The notes under the pieces: generated by a model
Seen by the model: only the letters and a program-made list of their open reading frames with translations
The model's database searches: none
What the model was told of the DNA's origin: nothing
Assembly: GCA_003130815.1 (NCBI GenBank)
Contig: QFDA01000004.1
Location: 1-64,000 of the forward strand
Direction of reading: 5' to 3'
Source of the DNA: Bacteroidetes bacterium SCGC AAA795-G10
GTDB taxonomy: Bacteria; Bacteroidota; Bacteroidia; Flavobacteriales; Flavobacteriaceae
DNA: 64,000 bases
Shown: in pieces, positions 45,405 through 53,895 of the stretch
How the letters are laid out: each line of letters starts with the position of its first letter
Numbering within the stretch: the first letter of the stretch is position 1
Translations under genes and position numbers: made by a program

Positions 45405-47056
45405 TGCAAACTCTAGATTGGGCAATTCTCATAGGTACACTAATTTTTATAGTTTTTTACGGTATTTGGAAAAATAAAAATCCAAAGAACATAAATGAAT
45501 ATTTAAAAGCTGGAAATCAGAGTCGATGGTGGACTGTTGGCCTATCGGTAATGGCAACTCAAGCGAGTGCTATTACGTTTTTATCAACACCCGGTCAAGC
45601 ATTTAATGATGGGATGGGTTTTATACAGTTCTACTTCGGTTTACCATTTGCAATGGTTATAATTTGCTTATTTTTTATCCCAATATATCACAGATTAAAA
45701 ATATATACTGCTTATGAATTTTTAGAAAATCGTTTTGATAAAAGGGTTAGAACTTTAACTGCTATTTTATTCTTAATTCAACGTGGTTTAGCAGCTGGTA
45801 TTACTATTTATGCTCCAGCAATAATTCTCAGTATTGTGTTAGATTGGAATTTAAGAATTACTTGTTTATTAGTGGGTGCACTAGTTATTTTCTACACTTT
45901 TATTGGTGGTACAAGAGCTGTAAATGTGACACAAAAACAACAGATGTTTATCATTTTCTTAGGAATGTTTATAACGTTCTATTTCATTATAGTTAGTTTT
46001 CCTAATCAAGTTTCATTTCTTGATGCTTTAACTATTGCTGGAAAAGCTGGAAAGCTTAATTTTCTTGATTTCAGTTTTAACTTAAAAAGCCGATATACAT
46101 TTTGGAGCGGAATAACTGGTGGCTTGTTTTTATCTCTTTCTTATTTTGGCACAGATCAATCACAAGTTCAAAGATATCTATCTGGTAAATCTGTAAGAGA
46201 AAGTCAGATTGGGCTTATAATGAATGGTTTTCTTAAAGTGCCTATGCAGTTTTTTATTCTTTTCACGGGGGTGATGGTCTTTGTATTTTATCAATTTGAG
46301 TTAGCTCCATTAAATTTTAATCCAAAAGCGGTTTCGGCTGTAAAAGAATCTAATCAAAGTAACAAATTTTTAAAATTAGAAAATGAAAATATAGATACCC
46401 AAAAACAAATAAGATATCTTTTACTAAACAATGGTTCAAGTGAAGAAATTGATTTATTGAGAAAAAAAGAATTAAAACAACGTGATATTGCAAAAAATAT
46501 CATAAATAAATTAGATTCAAAACAGGAGGTTAATGATAAGGATTATATTTTTATTTCATTTATTTTATATTTTCTACCTGTTGGTTTAATAGGTTTGTTA
46601 ATTGCTGTAATTTTATCCGCATCGATGAGTTCCACTGCGTCAGAATTAAATGCACTAGCGGCAACTTGCACAATTGATTTATATAAAAGAAATTACAGAA
46701 ATAAAACCGAGAAAACTTATTTAGAGGCATCTAAAATGTTTACTCTTCTCTGGGGATCGATAGCAATTCTTTTTGCTTGTTTTGGAAACCTATTTGAGAA
46801 TTTAATTCAATTAATTAACATTATCGGCTCAATTTTTTATGGAACTATTTTAGGTATATTTCTTATTGGTATATTCAATAGTAGTGTAAAAGGAAAAGCT
46901 ATCTTTTGGGCTGCAATTATTTCAGAAATTTTTGTTATTGCATTATTTGCTTGGGATAAGATTGGTTTTTTATGGCTTAATCTTATTGGTGCATTGGCAA
47001 CTGTATTTTTGAGTTTGTTTTTACAAAATATTTTTTTTTCAGAATCTGAAGACTAA
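45404..47056 (+). CDS. Sodium:solute symporter (SSS family)
   Basis: A 550-residue inner-membrane symporter. SSS features: INEYLKAGNQSRWWTVGLSV, ATQASAITFLSTPGQAF, FIGGTRAVNVTQKQQ and SASMSSTASELNALAATCTIDLY, the last being the sodium-site helix. A soluble insertion of about 80 residues (about 300-385, charged and Asn-rich) separates two helices and is typical of the Bacteroidota subgroup. The gene begins within the stop codon of the 29-residue peptide gene. Given the PIG-L deacetylase upstream, an amino-sugar-related solute is plausible, by context only. Confidence 0.9.
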   Translation: MQTLDWAILIGTLIFIVFYGIWKNKNPKNINEYLKAGNQSRWWTVGLSVMATQASAITFLSTPGQAFNDGMGFIQFYFGLPFAMVIICLFFIPIYHRLKIYTAYEFLENRFDKRVRTLTAILFLIQRGLAAGITIYAPAIILSIVLDWNLRITCLLVGALVIFYTFIGGTRAVNVTQKQQMFIIFLGMFITFYFIIVSFPNQVSFLDALTIAGKAGKLNFLDFSFNLKSRYTFWSGITGGLFLSLSYFGTDQSQVQRYLSGKSVRESQIGLIMNGFLKVPMQFFILFTGVMVFVFYQFELAPLNFNPKAVSAVKESNQSNKFLKLENENIDTQKQIRYLLLNNGSSEEIDLLRKKELKQRDIAKNIINKLDSKQEVNDKDYIFISFILYFLPVGLIGLLIAVILSASMSSTASELNALAATCTIDLYKRNYRNKTEKTYLEASKMFTLLWGSIAILFACFGNLFENLIQLINIIGSIFYGTILGIFLIGIFNSSVKGKAIFWAAIISEIFVIALFAWDKIGFLWLNLIGALATVFLSLFLQNIFFSESED

Positions 47057-47121
47057 TAAATGCTTGATTAGTTTTAATTATCAGAATAGACAAACTTTAG
47101 TTGTAGTTGGTTCATAAAAAG

Positions 47122-47195
47122 TAGCGAGAGGGAGACTTGAACTCCCGACCTCCGGGTTATGAATCCGACGCTCTAACCGCCTGAGCTATCTCGCC
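47122..47195 (-). tRNA. tRNA-Met (anticodon CAT)
   Basis: A 74-base cloverleaf on the minus strand. Acceptor GGCGAGA pairs with TCTCGCT (one G-T at 1-72); the D arm is GCTC/GAGC; the anticodon loop TTCATAA gives CAT at 47159-47161; the T arm is GGGAG-TTCAAGT-CTCCC. The anticodon stem TCGGA/CCCGG ends in an A-C mismatch at 31-39. The paired first base and absence of the GGG/CCC anticodon stem argue against initiator tRNA; elongator Met is likely, with the lysidine tRNA-Ile(CAT) as the alternative. No CCA is encoded. Confidence 0.93.
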
Positions 47196-47310
47196 ATTTA
47201 AGTTAACTAATATAAAAACATAATCTTCTCCCTACAACCTTTTGAAAATATTTTAAAATAAACGTACTTCTAATCGAATTTTCAATATATTGGGAATATA
47301 AATTTAATAC

Positions 47311-47703
47311 ATGGCCACTAAAGAACTTTTTTCAATAGAATATGATTTTCATGCCTCAAGACAAATGCTTTTTCAATATTTCTCAACCCCATCTGGACTT
47401 GGAGAATGGTTTGCAGATGACGTAAACTCTAGAGGTGAAGACTTTACTTTCATTTGGGATGATAGTGAAGAAAATGCAAAACTAATTCAAAAAAAAAATA
47501 ACGAGCGTGTTCGTTTTAAGTGGCAAACCGATGAAGAAGAAAATAACGACTACTATTTTGAATTTAAAATTCAAGTAGACGACCTAACTAATGATGTTTC
47601 GCTCATAATTACTGATTTTGCCGAAGAAGACGAATTGGAGGAATCGAAAATGCTCTGGGATAACTTGATTTCAAGTTTGAAAAAGATTTTAGGTTCTAGT
47701 TAA
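47311..47703 (+). CDS. START-like domain protein (SRPBCC/AHSA1-like)
   Basis: A 130-residue cytoplasmic protein with the helix-grip pattern: FSIEYDFHASRQMLFQYFSTPSGLGEWFADDV at the front, VRFKWQ in the middle strands and a long C-terminal helix (SKMLWDNLISSLKKIL). It matches the short START-like proteins conserved in Flavobacteriia. The ligand is unknown. It is followed 9 bases later by the class IV aminotransferase-like gene, a linkage common in this lineage. Confidence 0.82.
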   Translation: MATKELFSIEYDFHASRQMLFQYFSTPSGLGEWFADDVNSRGEDFTFIWDDSEENAKLIQKKNNERVRFKWQTDEEENNDYYFEFKIQVDDLTNDVSLIITDFAEEDELEESKMLWDNLISSLKKILGSS

Positions 47704-47712
47704 ACTTATATT

Positions 47713-48525
47713 ATGTTTAATTGTAACGGCTTAGTTGTACCGCAATTAATCAATGTAAAACCAGAATTAATTCACAATTTACATAAGGATTTTTCTTTTG
47801 TAGAAAATGTTAGATTTTACAATGGAAAAATCCTTTTTTGGGAAAAACATTATTTTAGAATTATTGCAAGTCTTAGAAGATACAGGTATAAAATTCCCAT
47901 CTTCTTTACTATGGAAAAATTGGAAGAAGAATTGGCTAAAGTCACTAATATAATTGATAGTAAAACAAAAAACGGTTTATTTAGATGTCAATTCATTAAG
48001 GCTAATAATGAAACAAAATTCATTATAAGCCTAACAGATTTAAATCCTATTGAAATAAATACTTCAGATTATGAAATTGATCTCTACAAAGATATTTTAT
48101 TGTTTTCTAACGATTTATCAAATATGTCAAATACAAATAATGATTTACGATTAATTTCAAGCATGTATGCAAAAGAAAATGGTCTTAATGATGTTGTACT
48201 TTTAAATGACAAAAAAAAAGTTACTGAAACACTAAATGGAACAATATTTTTATTGGAATCAAACCAAATACAAACTCCCAATTTGTTATCAGGAACTCAA
48301 AATTTGGTATTTAGAGAAGTATTTTTAGAATGGCTAATAAGGAATATAAAAAGTTATAATGTTGTAGAAAGAGAAATAAATCCATTTGAACTTCAAAAAT
48401 CTGAAGAAATATTCATCATTTCATTGGAGAATGGTCTGCAGTGTGTCTCAAATTATAGGAAGTCTTCATATTTGAATGATAAAAGTTACCATATATTTGA
48501 AAAATTTATTTCATACCTGGGTTAA
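47713..48525 (+). CDS. Class IV aminotransferase homologue, probably without catalytic Lys
   Basis: A 270-residue protein of the IlvE/PabC fold: KILFWEKHYFRIIASLRRY, MYAKENGLNDVVLLNDKKKVTETLNGTIFLLE and the C-terminal INPFELQKSEEIFI are clear. Two key features appear lost. The usual GYGDGxFET-like stretch near residue 25 is degenerate (HKDFSFVENVRF), and the position that carries the PLP-binding Lys, just before TNN in flavobacterial relatives, is Asn140 (SNMSNTNND). It may be a non-catalytic paralogue or bind PLP differently. It overlaps the convergent YqgE gene by 4 bases. Confidence 0.78.
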   Translation: MFNCNGLVVPQLINVKPELIHNLHKDFSFVENVRFYNGKILFWEKHYFRIIASLRRYRYKIPIFFTMEKLEEELAKVTNIIDSKTKNGLFRCQFIKANNETKFIISLTDLNPIEINTSDYEIDLYKDILLFSNDLSNMSNTNNDLRLISSMYAKENGLNDVVLLNDKKKVTETLNGTIFLLESNQIQTPNLLSGTQNLVFREVFLEWLIRNIKSYNVVEREINPFELQKSEEIFIISLENGLQCVSNYRKSSYLNDKSYHIFEKFISYLG

Positions 48526-49067
48526 TTGAAATTCGGATTTTCCGGAGCATTGGACCAAACTCTGTATTTTCCACCCAAAGAAATCATACATTTCTGCCAC
48601 ATATTTTGGATTTTCATTTTCAATACTTTTTCTGAAGACACAATTTCAAATGGCTCCCAAGATTTTTCATCAAGCTCTTTTTCTAGCTGTCCATTACTCC
48701 AACTACTACAGCCTAGAAAAAAACGAATATCATTCACTTTAAGTTTATTCTCATTAATAAGTTTTGTTATAAATTTAAAATCACCATTCCAAGATAATGA
48801 ACTATTAATCTCAATACTATCTGGTATCACATTCCCTAATCTATGTAAATAAAATAGATTATCCTGCTCTACGGGACCACCATAAAATAAAGGGAATTTA
48901 ATATTTATATCCTCCACAACATCATTGAGTTTATAATGTAATTTTTTGTTTAAAATAAAGCCAATACTCCCAGATGTCTTTTGACTAGCAAGTAAAATAA
49001 CCGATCTACGAAAATTGAAATCACCTAGTATTGAAGGTGTAGCAACTATCAATTTACCTTGATTCAT
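48522..49067 (-). CDS. YqgE/AlgH family protein
   Basis: A 181-residue protein of the UPF0301 family. Landmarks: GKLIVATPSILGDFNFRRSVILL at the N-terminus, GFILNKKL, FYGGPVEQDNLFYLHR and FLGCSSWSNGQLEKEL. Its biochemical role is not known; homologues affect alginate production in Pseudomonas. It is conserved next to the class IV aminotransferase gene in flavobacteria. Length is standard. Confidence 0.93.
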   Translation of the reverse strand: MNQGKLIVATPSILGDFNFRRSVILLASQKTSGSIGFILNKKLHYKLNDVVEDINIKFPLFYGGPVEQDNLFYLHRLGNVIPDSIEINSSLSWNGDFKFITKLINENKLKVNDIRFFLGCSSWSNGQLEKELDEKSWEPFEIVSSEKVLKMKIQNMWQKCMISLGGKYRVWSNAPENPNFN

Positions 49068-49082
49068 AAAATAAATATAAAA

Positions 49083-49107
49083 AAAAAGCTCCTAGAAGGA
49101 GCTTTTT
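49083..49107 (-). terminator. Intrinsic terminator after the HU gene
   Basis: A perfect 11-bp stem (AAAAAGCTCCT/AGGAGCTTTTT) with a 3-base loop, followed on the minus strand by a run of T residues. It lies 18 bases past the HU stop and before the YqgE gene, so it ends the HU transcript. The A/T flanks would let it work in both directions. Confidence 0.85.
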
Positions 49108-49124
49108 CTTATGCTTTTCAGGGG

Positions 49125-49397
49125 TTAATTAACTGTACTTGATAATTCGGCACCTGCTTTAAATTTAACAACATTTTTAGCAGCAATCTTAATCGTAGCT
49201 CCAGTTTGGGGATTTCTTCCATCGCGAGCTGCTCTTTTAGAAACAGACCATGATCCAAATCCAACTAATGAAACACGTCCCCCTTTTTTTAGAGTTCCTG
49301 ATACACTTCCCATCAAAGATTCAAGAGCTTTTTTAGCTGCTGCCTTTGAGATGCCAGCATCAGCTGCCATCGCGTCAATTAATTCTGTTTTGTTCAT
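49125..49397 (-). CDS. HU family DNA-binding protein
   Basis: A 90-residue histone-like protein that bends and packages DNA as a dimer. It begins MNKTELIDAMA at 49397; an in-frame ATG ten codons upstream is rejected because HU proteins start at this motif. The family's GFGSWSVSKRAARDGRNPQTGATIKI segment with the DNA-intercalating Pro arm is intact. It has its own promoter (TAAATTTG, 27 bases upstream of the start), upstream tandem palindromes, and a strong terminator, so it is monocistronic. Confidence 0.96.
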   Translation of the reverse strand: MNKTELIDAMAADAGISKAAAKKALESLMGSVSGTLKKGGRVSLVGFGSWSVSKRAARDGRNPQTGATIKIAAKNVVKFKAGAELSSTVN

Positions 49398-49424
49398 AAT
49401 TTTATTTATTAAAAGATTATTCAA

Positions 49425-49432
49425 CAAATTTA
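49425..49432 (-). promoter_or_regulatory. TAnnTTTG -7 element of the HU promoter
   Basis: TAAATTTG on the minus strand fits the Bacteroidota -7 consensus exactly and is 27 bases before the HU start. The -33 position holds TTAAC and not a clear TTG. Confidence 0.45.
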
Positions 49433-49474
49433 TATGGATTTTCGTGTAACTGTTAAAAAAGCTAGGGAAAATGA

Positions 49475-49510
49475 CTTATTTGTTAATAAGTAAGGTTATT
49501 TGTTAATAAG
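49475..49510. repeat. Tandem palindromic pair upstream of HU, 20-bp period
   Basis: TTATTTGTTAATAAG occurs twice (49476-49490 and 49496-49510). The first copy is a full palindrome CTTATT-TGTT-AATAAG; the second has one changed end base. The 20-base spacing puts both sites on the same helix face, about 78-113 bases upstream of the HU start and just after the fmt stop. This fits paired operator sites for an activator or repressor of HU. A terminator for fmt is less likely, as the stems are weak. Confidence 0.5.
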
Positions 49511-49523
49511 GGAAGGTTGTTTT

Positions 49524-50483
49524 TTAAAAAACACTAGAATTTATTGAGAATTTATAACCATTTAAAAGGGCTGTTGCATTCATCCTACGTTTGTTTGGAA
49601 GCTGGATTTCAATACAATTTAAATATCCTTCTGGATGTGAAATATAAATTTTTTTGTTTTTAACTAAAATTTGATTAACTGGATATGAATGAGCGTCATA
49701 AACTGGCTCAGCGTTAAAAATTTTTAATTTCTGTGTTGAACTGTTGTCTATTAAATTTGTCCAAGCCCCAGGATATGGACTTAAACCTCTGACAAAATTT
49801 TTAATCTGTTCCAAAGAATTATCCCAATTTATCATAGTATTATCTTTTGTTAACTTAAAAGCTAATTTTTCATTTCCAAGTGGTTTCTGAGATATTGGTA
49901 CAATTATCTTTTTTTTAAGATTATATAAAGTTCTGATTAGTAATGGAGCGCCTATATTTAGAAGTTTATTACTTAATTTTTCAGTATTATCATTTTCACT
50001 AATTGGTATTTCCTTTTGCATCAAAATTGAACCGGTATCAATTTGTTCGTTTATCAAAAACGTGGTTACTCCAGTTAATCTCTCTCCATTGATTAAAACC
50101 CAATTTATTGGTGCTGCACCTCTGTAGTTTGGTAAAAGAGAGGCATGAAGGTTTATAGTTCCTAGCTGAGGAATATTCCATACAACCTTAGGTAACATTC
50201 GGAAAGCTACAACTACAAATACGTCAGCATCAATATTTCTTAAATTACTTACAAACTCTATAGATTTAAGATTTTCGGGTTGGAAAATTAAAAGTCCATT
50301 ATTTTCTGCATATTTTTTTACTTCTGATTTCCTGTACATATTTCCTCTTCCAGCCTTTCGGTCAGGAATAGTGACTACAGCCTTAATAATAAATCCATTA
50401 TTAAATAATTCCTCAAGGCAGAATCTTGCAAATTCTGGTGTACCAAAAAAGACAATTTTAAGTGGGTCTTTGGAATTCAACAT
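49524..50483 (-). CDS. fmt: Methionyl-tRNA formyltransferase
   Basis: A 319-residue cytoplasmic enzyme that formylates initiator Met-tRNA with 10-formyl-THF. The catalytic triad is in place: Asn111 and His113 in INLHASLLPNYRGAAP and Asp149 in QIDTGSI. The C-terminal OB-like domain (about 210-319) carries FVRGLSPYPGAW. Length is standard. It is transcribed towards HU and stands apart from neighbours; a 113-base gap separates it from the AAA ATPase gene upstream. Confidence 0.97.
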   Translation of the reverse strand: MLNSKDPLKIVFFGTPEFARFCLEELFNNGFIIKAVVTIPDRKAGRGNMYRKSEVKKYAENNGLLIFQPENLKSIEFVSNLRNIDADVFVVVAFRMLPKVVWNIPQLGTINLHASLLPNYRGAAPINWVLINGERLTGVTTFLINEQIDTGSILMQKEIPISENDNTEKLSNKLLNIGAPLLIRTLYNLKKKIIVPISQKPLGNEKLAFKLTKDNTMINWDNSLEQIKNFVRGLSPYPGAWTNLIDNSSTQKLKIFNAEPVYDAHSYPVNQILVKNKKIYISHPEGYLNCIEIQLPNKRRMNATALLNGYKFSINSSVF

Positions 50484-50596
50484 TAAGAATCTTGTTTAAT
50501 ATATTTGACATGTTATAAAATTAGGTAGAGATTTCTTTTTTAAGTTTTTGAAAATATAAATTTTGTAACATTTTCAATAATTAAAATTAATTATAT

Positions 50597-51139
50597 TCAT
50601 GTAACATATGATTCTACAAAATCAATCCTACTCTCGATATCAATTTTAGGTATTTCAATAAGCTCATGTATAATTTGATAAGAATGCTTGATAAAGTGAT
50701 AATAAATTCTTGATTCTTTAAATGTTTCAAACCTTTCCTTGTCATTGACATAAATTTCTTTCCAAGGCGGAGCTATAAATACCATATCATATCGATAATC
50801 AGTCAACTTTTTCTTCCATGATGATTTCTCCAAACCAATTGCTTTTAAATATCCAAAAATTTCTTGTATCCCTCTGTCATAGAATACTAAGTTATTCTTT
50901 GCTTTTTTAATTTTTTTTGCGTCATTAAATTGCTTTACTCTCCCATCTAATAATTTTGTACTAAAATCAATTGGATCTTTTAAAAATAAATTTTTACTAC
51001 CATTATTATCTTCACTTTTAATGAGTGATCTTGAAAATTCATAAAAAACCATATAGCCTTTTTTTCTTAGACCTTTTATAATTGTTGTCTTACCTGATCC
51101 AGGACTTCCAGTAATTAGTATCCTTCGAATATTTGACAT
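50597..51139 (-). CDS. AAA_28-type P-loop NTPase
   Basis: A 180-residue cytoplasmic nucleotide-binding protein. Walker A is GSPGSGKTT near the N-terminus; FYDRGIQEI and YDMVFIAPPWKEIYVNDKERFETFKES are typical of the AAA_28/NadR-kinase-like group. ATG 51139 is chosen over one eleven codons upstream as it starts NIRRILITGSPG. The substrate is unknown; a small-molecule kinase is likely. It is divergent from the DUF493 gene with a 44-base gap. Confidence 0.82.
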   Translation of the reverse strand: MSNIRRILITGSPGSGKTTIIKGLRKKGYMVFYEFSRSLIKSEDNNGSKNLFLKDPIDFSTKLLDGRVKQFNDAKKIKKAKNNLVFYDRGIQEIFGYLKAIGLEKSSWKKKLTDYRYDMVFIAPPWKEIYVNDKERFETFKESRIYYHFIKHSYQIIHELIEIPKIDIESRIDFVESYVT

Positions 51140-51183
51140 TTTGTGAATAATAAAACCAGTATATTTATACAAATGTAAGCCTC

Positions 51184-51477
51184 ATGTTGAATGCAAATGA
51201 TAATAAAGAAGAATTTTATTCACGTTTTTTTGATCAACTGAGTCAATCTCAGAGTTGGCCCGGAATATATCTTTTTAAGTTTATTGTAAAATCAGAATCA
51301 GATAATTTGATCAAATTAAAATCTATTTTTTCAGAAAAAAAAGCCTTTTTTTATGAAAAAAAATCATCAAAAAAAAATTTTACTAGCCTTAGTATAAAGG
51401 TAAATTTAAATTCACCAAAGGAAGTTATTGAAATTTACAAAGTTTGCAGCAAGCTAAAAGGAATTATAGCTCTCTAA
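51184..51477 (+). CDS. DUF493 family protein
   Basis: A 97-residue protein with the DUF493/YbeD ACT-like pattern: WPGIYLFKFIVKS first strand, a Lys-rich middle (SEKKAFFYEKKSSKKNFTSLSIKV) and a final helix KEVIEIYKVCSKLKGIIAL. The family resembles regulatory ACT domains and its exact role is not established. It is divergent from the AAA ATPase gene, a conserved flavobacterial pairing, and probably has its own promoter. Confidence 0.85.
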   Translation: MLNANDNKEEFYSRFFDQLSQSQSWPGIYLFKFIVKSESDNLIKLKSIFSEKKAFFYEKKSSKKNFTSLSIKVNLNSPKEVIEIYKVCSKLKGIIAL

Positions 51478-51562
51478 TTTTAACCAACATAGTTTGCAAT
51501 TCAAAGGATTTTACTAATTTGCAACATATATTCTACTTAAAGAACTCTTTTACTATTACCTA

Positions 51563-52201
51563 ATGGACACTTTACAATACAATACTAAGCGTAAACAGCT
51601 TGTAATACCTGAGTATGGAAGACATATTCATATTATGATAGAACAAGCTAAATTGGAGACCAATCCTGAAGAAAGAAATAAAAAAGCCAAAGCTATAATT
51701 GGTGTTATGGGAAACCTAAATCCTCACCTACGAGATGTAGCAGACTTTCAGCATAAACTGTGGGATCAATTCTTTATTATGGCAGATTTTGATATTGATG
51801 TTGAATTTCCATTTGAAAAACCTCAGAAAGAGTTGCTAGATATGAAGCCTGAAAAGTTACCTTACCCTCAAAACTTTCCAAAATACCGATTCTATGGAAA
51901 TAATATAAAACGTATGATTGATGCTGCAATTGGTTGGGAAGATGGTGAACTTAAAGATGTTTTAGTTTTTACAATTGCTAACCATATGAAAAAAAACTTC
52001 TTAAGTTGGAATAAAGACACAGTTGAAGATGCAATTATACTTGGCCACCTAGAAGAACTTTCAGAAGGAAAATTAAAAGTTGCGGCCTCACAACTACCTT
52101 TAAGTGATTCAGCTGATTTAATTCGATTTAAACATAAAAATGGAAGTGGACCTAGCAGCAATCAAAGTAAACCAAGGAAAAGAAATAGAAAACGATATTA
52201 A
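51563..52201 (+). CDS. DUF4290 domain protein
   Basis: A 212-residue protein nearly all DUF4290: LVIPEYGRHIHIMIEQAK, MGNLNPHLRDVADFQHKLWDQFFIMADFDIDVEFPF, RFYGNNIKRMIDAAIGWEDGE. The last 30 residues are basic and low complexity (KPRKRNRKRY), suggesting nucleic-acid or ribosome contact. The family is confined to Bacteroidota and lies immediately before murA, here with a 5-base gap. Function is unknown, but the linkage points to envelope growth or essential core processes. Confidence 0.88.
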   Translation: MDTLQYNTKRKQLVIPEYGRHIHIMIEQAKLETNPEERNKKAKAIIGVMGNLNPHLRDVADFQHKLWDQFFIMADFDIDVEFPFEKPQKELLDMKPEKLPYPQNFPKYRFYGNNIKRMIDAAIGWEDGELKDVLVFTIANHMKKNFLSWNKDTVEDAIILGHLEELSEGKLKVAASQLPLSDSADLIRFKHKNGSGPSSNQSKPRKRNRKRY

Positions 52202-52206
52202 AATAA

Positions 52207-53520
52207 ATGGAATCATTTACTATTGAAGGTGGACAGCCCTTGAAAGGTTCTATAAAACCTCAAGGAGCAAAAAACGAAGCCCTTCAAATCTTATGTGCTA
52301 CTCTTTTAACCTCAGAACCAGTAATTGTAAATAACATCCCAAATATACTTGATGTCAACAAGCTTATTCAAATCCTCGAAAATTTAGGAGTTGAAATTAG
52401 TAAAATAAGTGAGGGTAGTTATAGATTTCGTTCAAATAATATTAATCTTGATTATCTGAGTTCACAAGATTTTAAAGATGATGGGCAAAAATTAAGAGGA
52501 TCAATCATGATAGTTGGACCACTACTTGCTAGATTTGGTAAAGGTTCTGTGCCAAGACCTGGTGGAGATAAAATAGGTAGAAGGAGATTAGATACTCATT
52601 TTGATGGTTTAATAAAATTAGGTGCAAAGTTTTCACATAATAGAGAGAGCTCTTTTTATAATGTAGAAGCAAATGAGTTAAAAGGAACAAATATACTTCT
52701 TGATGAGGCATCTGTAACTGGAACAGCCAACATTGTTATGACTTCGGTTTTAGCCCACGGCAAAACAACCATTTATAATGCTGCATGTGAACCATATATT
52801 CAACAATTATGCAAGATGTTAAATAAAATGGGTGCTAAAATAGAAGGTATTGGTTCGAACTACTTAATAATTTATGGTGTTGAAAAGCTTAATGGTACTC
52901 AGCACACTATTCTTCCAGATATGATAGAAATTGGGAGCTGGATTGGTCTTGCAGCTATGACAAAAAGTGAGATTACAATTAAAGATGTGAATTGGAATCA
53001 ACTAGGCATTATACCAGCTACTTTTAAAAAACTTGGAATAAATGTTGAAAAAAGTGGTGATGATATCTTCATTCCTGCCCATAAAAATGGATATGAAATA
53101 ACAAACTATATTGACGGTTCTATATTAACTATCTCAGACTCGCCATGGCCTGGTTTTACCCCTGATTTATTAAGTATTATTTTAGTTGTTGCTAGTCAAG
53201 CTAGAGGAAGTGTACTAATTCATCAAAAAATGTTTGAAAGCCGATTGTTTTTTGTTGATAAGCTTATTGATATGGGAGCTAAAATAATTCTCTGTGACCC
53301 ACACCGTGCAACTGTTATAGGACACGATTTTAAATCTCAATTGAAAGGAACAACCCTAACGTCACCTGATATAAGAGCCGGAGTCTCACTTCTTATAGCT
53401 GCACTTTCAGCATCGGGTAAAAGTACGATACATAATACTGAGCAAATTGACAGGGGTTACGAAAATATAGATGGACGGCTAAAAAAGTTAGGTGCAAAGA
53501 TTAAAAGAGTTATTACCTAA
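52207..53520 (+). CDS. murA: UDP-GlcNAc 1-carboxyvinyltransferase (MurA), Asp variant
   Basis: A 437-residue cytoplasmic enzyme that transfers enolpyruvate from PEP to UDP-N-acetylglucosamine, the first committed step of peptidoglycan synthesis. The two inside-out barrels carry GAKNEALQILCATLL, GPLLARFGKGSVPRPGG and PWPGFTPDLLS. The active-site loop reads PGGDKIG, so Asp121 replaces the usual Cys; such enzymes remain active but are not alkylated by fosfomycin. It is coupled to the DUF4290 gene. The C-terminal NTEQIDRGYENIDGRLKKLGA is family-typical. Confidence 0.96.
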   Translation: MESFTIEGGQPLKGSIKPQGAKNEALQILCATLLTSEPVIVNNIPNILDVNKLIQILENLGVEISKISEGSYRFRSNNINLDYLSSQDFKDDGQKLRGSIMIVGPLLARFGKGSVPRPGGDKIGRRRLDTHFDGLIKLGAKFSHNRESSFYNVEANELKGTNILLDEASVTGTANIVMTSVLAHGKTTIYNAACEPYIQQLCKMLNKMGAKIEGIGSNYLIIYGVEKLNGTQHTILPDMIEIGSWIGLAAMTKSEITIKDVNWNQLGIIPATFKKLGINVEKSGDDIFIPAHKNGYEITNYIDGSILTISDSPWPGFTPDLLSIILVVASQARGSVLIHQKMFESRLFFVDKLIDMGAKIILCDPHRATVIGHDFKSQLKGTTLTSPDIRAGVSLLIAALSASGKSTIHNTEQIDRGYENIDGRLKKLGAKIKRVIT

Positions 53521-53570
53521 CAAAGAGTTATGTGGTCCTTTTAAAATCGACTATTATAATTTTTAATCTT

Positions 53571-53594
53571 ACAGTAAATCTTGACTGTTTTTTT
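53571..53594 (+). terminator. Weak intrinsic terminator after murA
   Basis: A 5-bp stem ACAGT/ACTGT with an 8-base loop is followed by seven T residues, 50 bases past the murA stop and just before the convergent DUF2805 gene. The stem is short, so efficiency is uncertain. Confidence 0.4.
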
Positions 53595-53608
53595 AATTTA
53601 AACTAGTG

Positions 53609-53893
53609 CTATCGTTTAGAAATTTTATTATTACTTATATTTTTTTGTCTTGAACACTTAAATCGATCTACGTTGTTTGAACGAATTTTACCGTGCTTAG
53701 TTTTTCTTCCCTGAACACGTTCTCTCCAAAGTTTGAAACTATTTATTTTTAACTCTTTACGCATTAGATCGATTACATTTTTTTCATTTAATCCGAATTG
53801 TGCTAAAATTGCATCAAAAGGGGTACGATCCTCCCATGCCATCTCGATAATTCTATCAATTTGTTCATTTGAAAGCAATAGTTTATTTTTCAT
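53609..53893 (-). CDS. DUF2805 (TIGR03643-type) small protein
   Basis: A 94-residue basic protein: LSNEQIDRIIEMAWEDRTPFDAILAQFGL, a helix-turn-helix-like first half, then NVIDLMRKELKINSFKLWRERVQGRKTKHG and a basic tail. The family is typically found next to photolyase genes in marine bacteria and its role is not known; the HTH-like pattern and basic tail suggest nucleic-acid binding. It is the last gene of the eight-gene operon, starting 2 bases after the photolyase stop. Confidence 0.87.
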   Translation of the reverse strand: MKNKLLLSNEQIDRIIEMAWEDRTPFDAILAQFGLNEKNVIDLMRKELKINSFKLWRERVQGRKTKHGKIRSNNVDRFKCSRQKNISNNKISKR

Positions 53894-53895
53894 TT

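Noticed and set aside
49475-49510. Considered as the start of a CRISPR array
   Set aside because: Only two 15-base copies with a 5-base gap, and no cas genes; an operator pair fits better.
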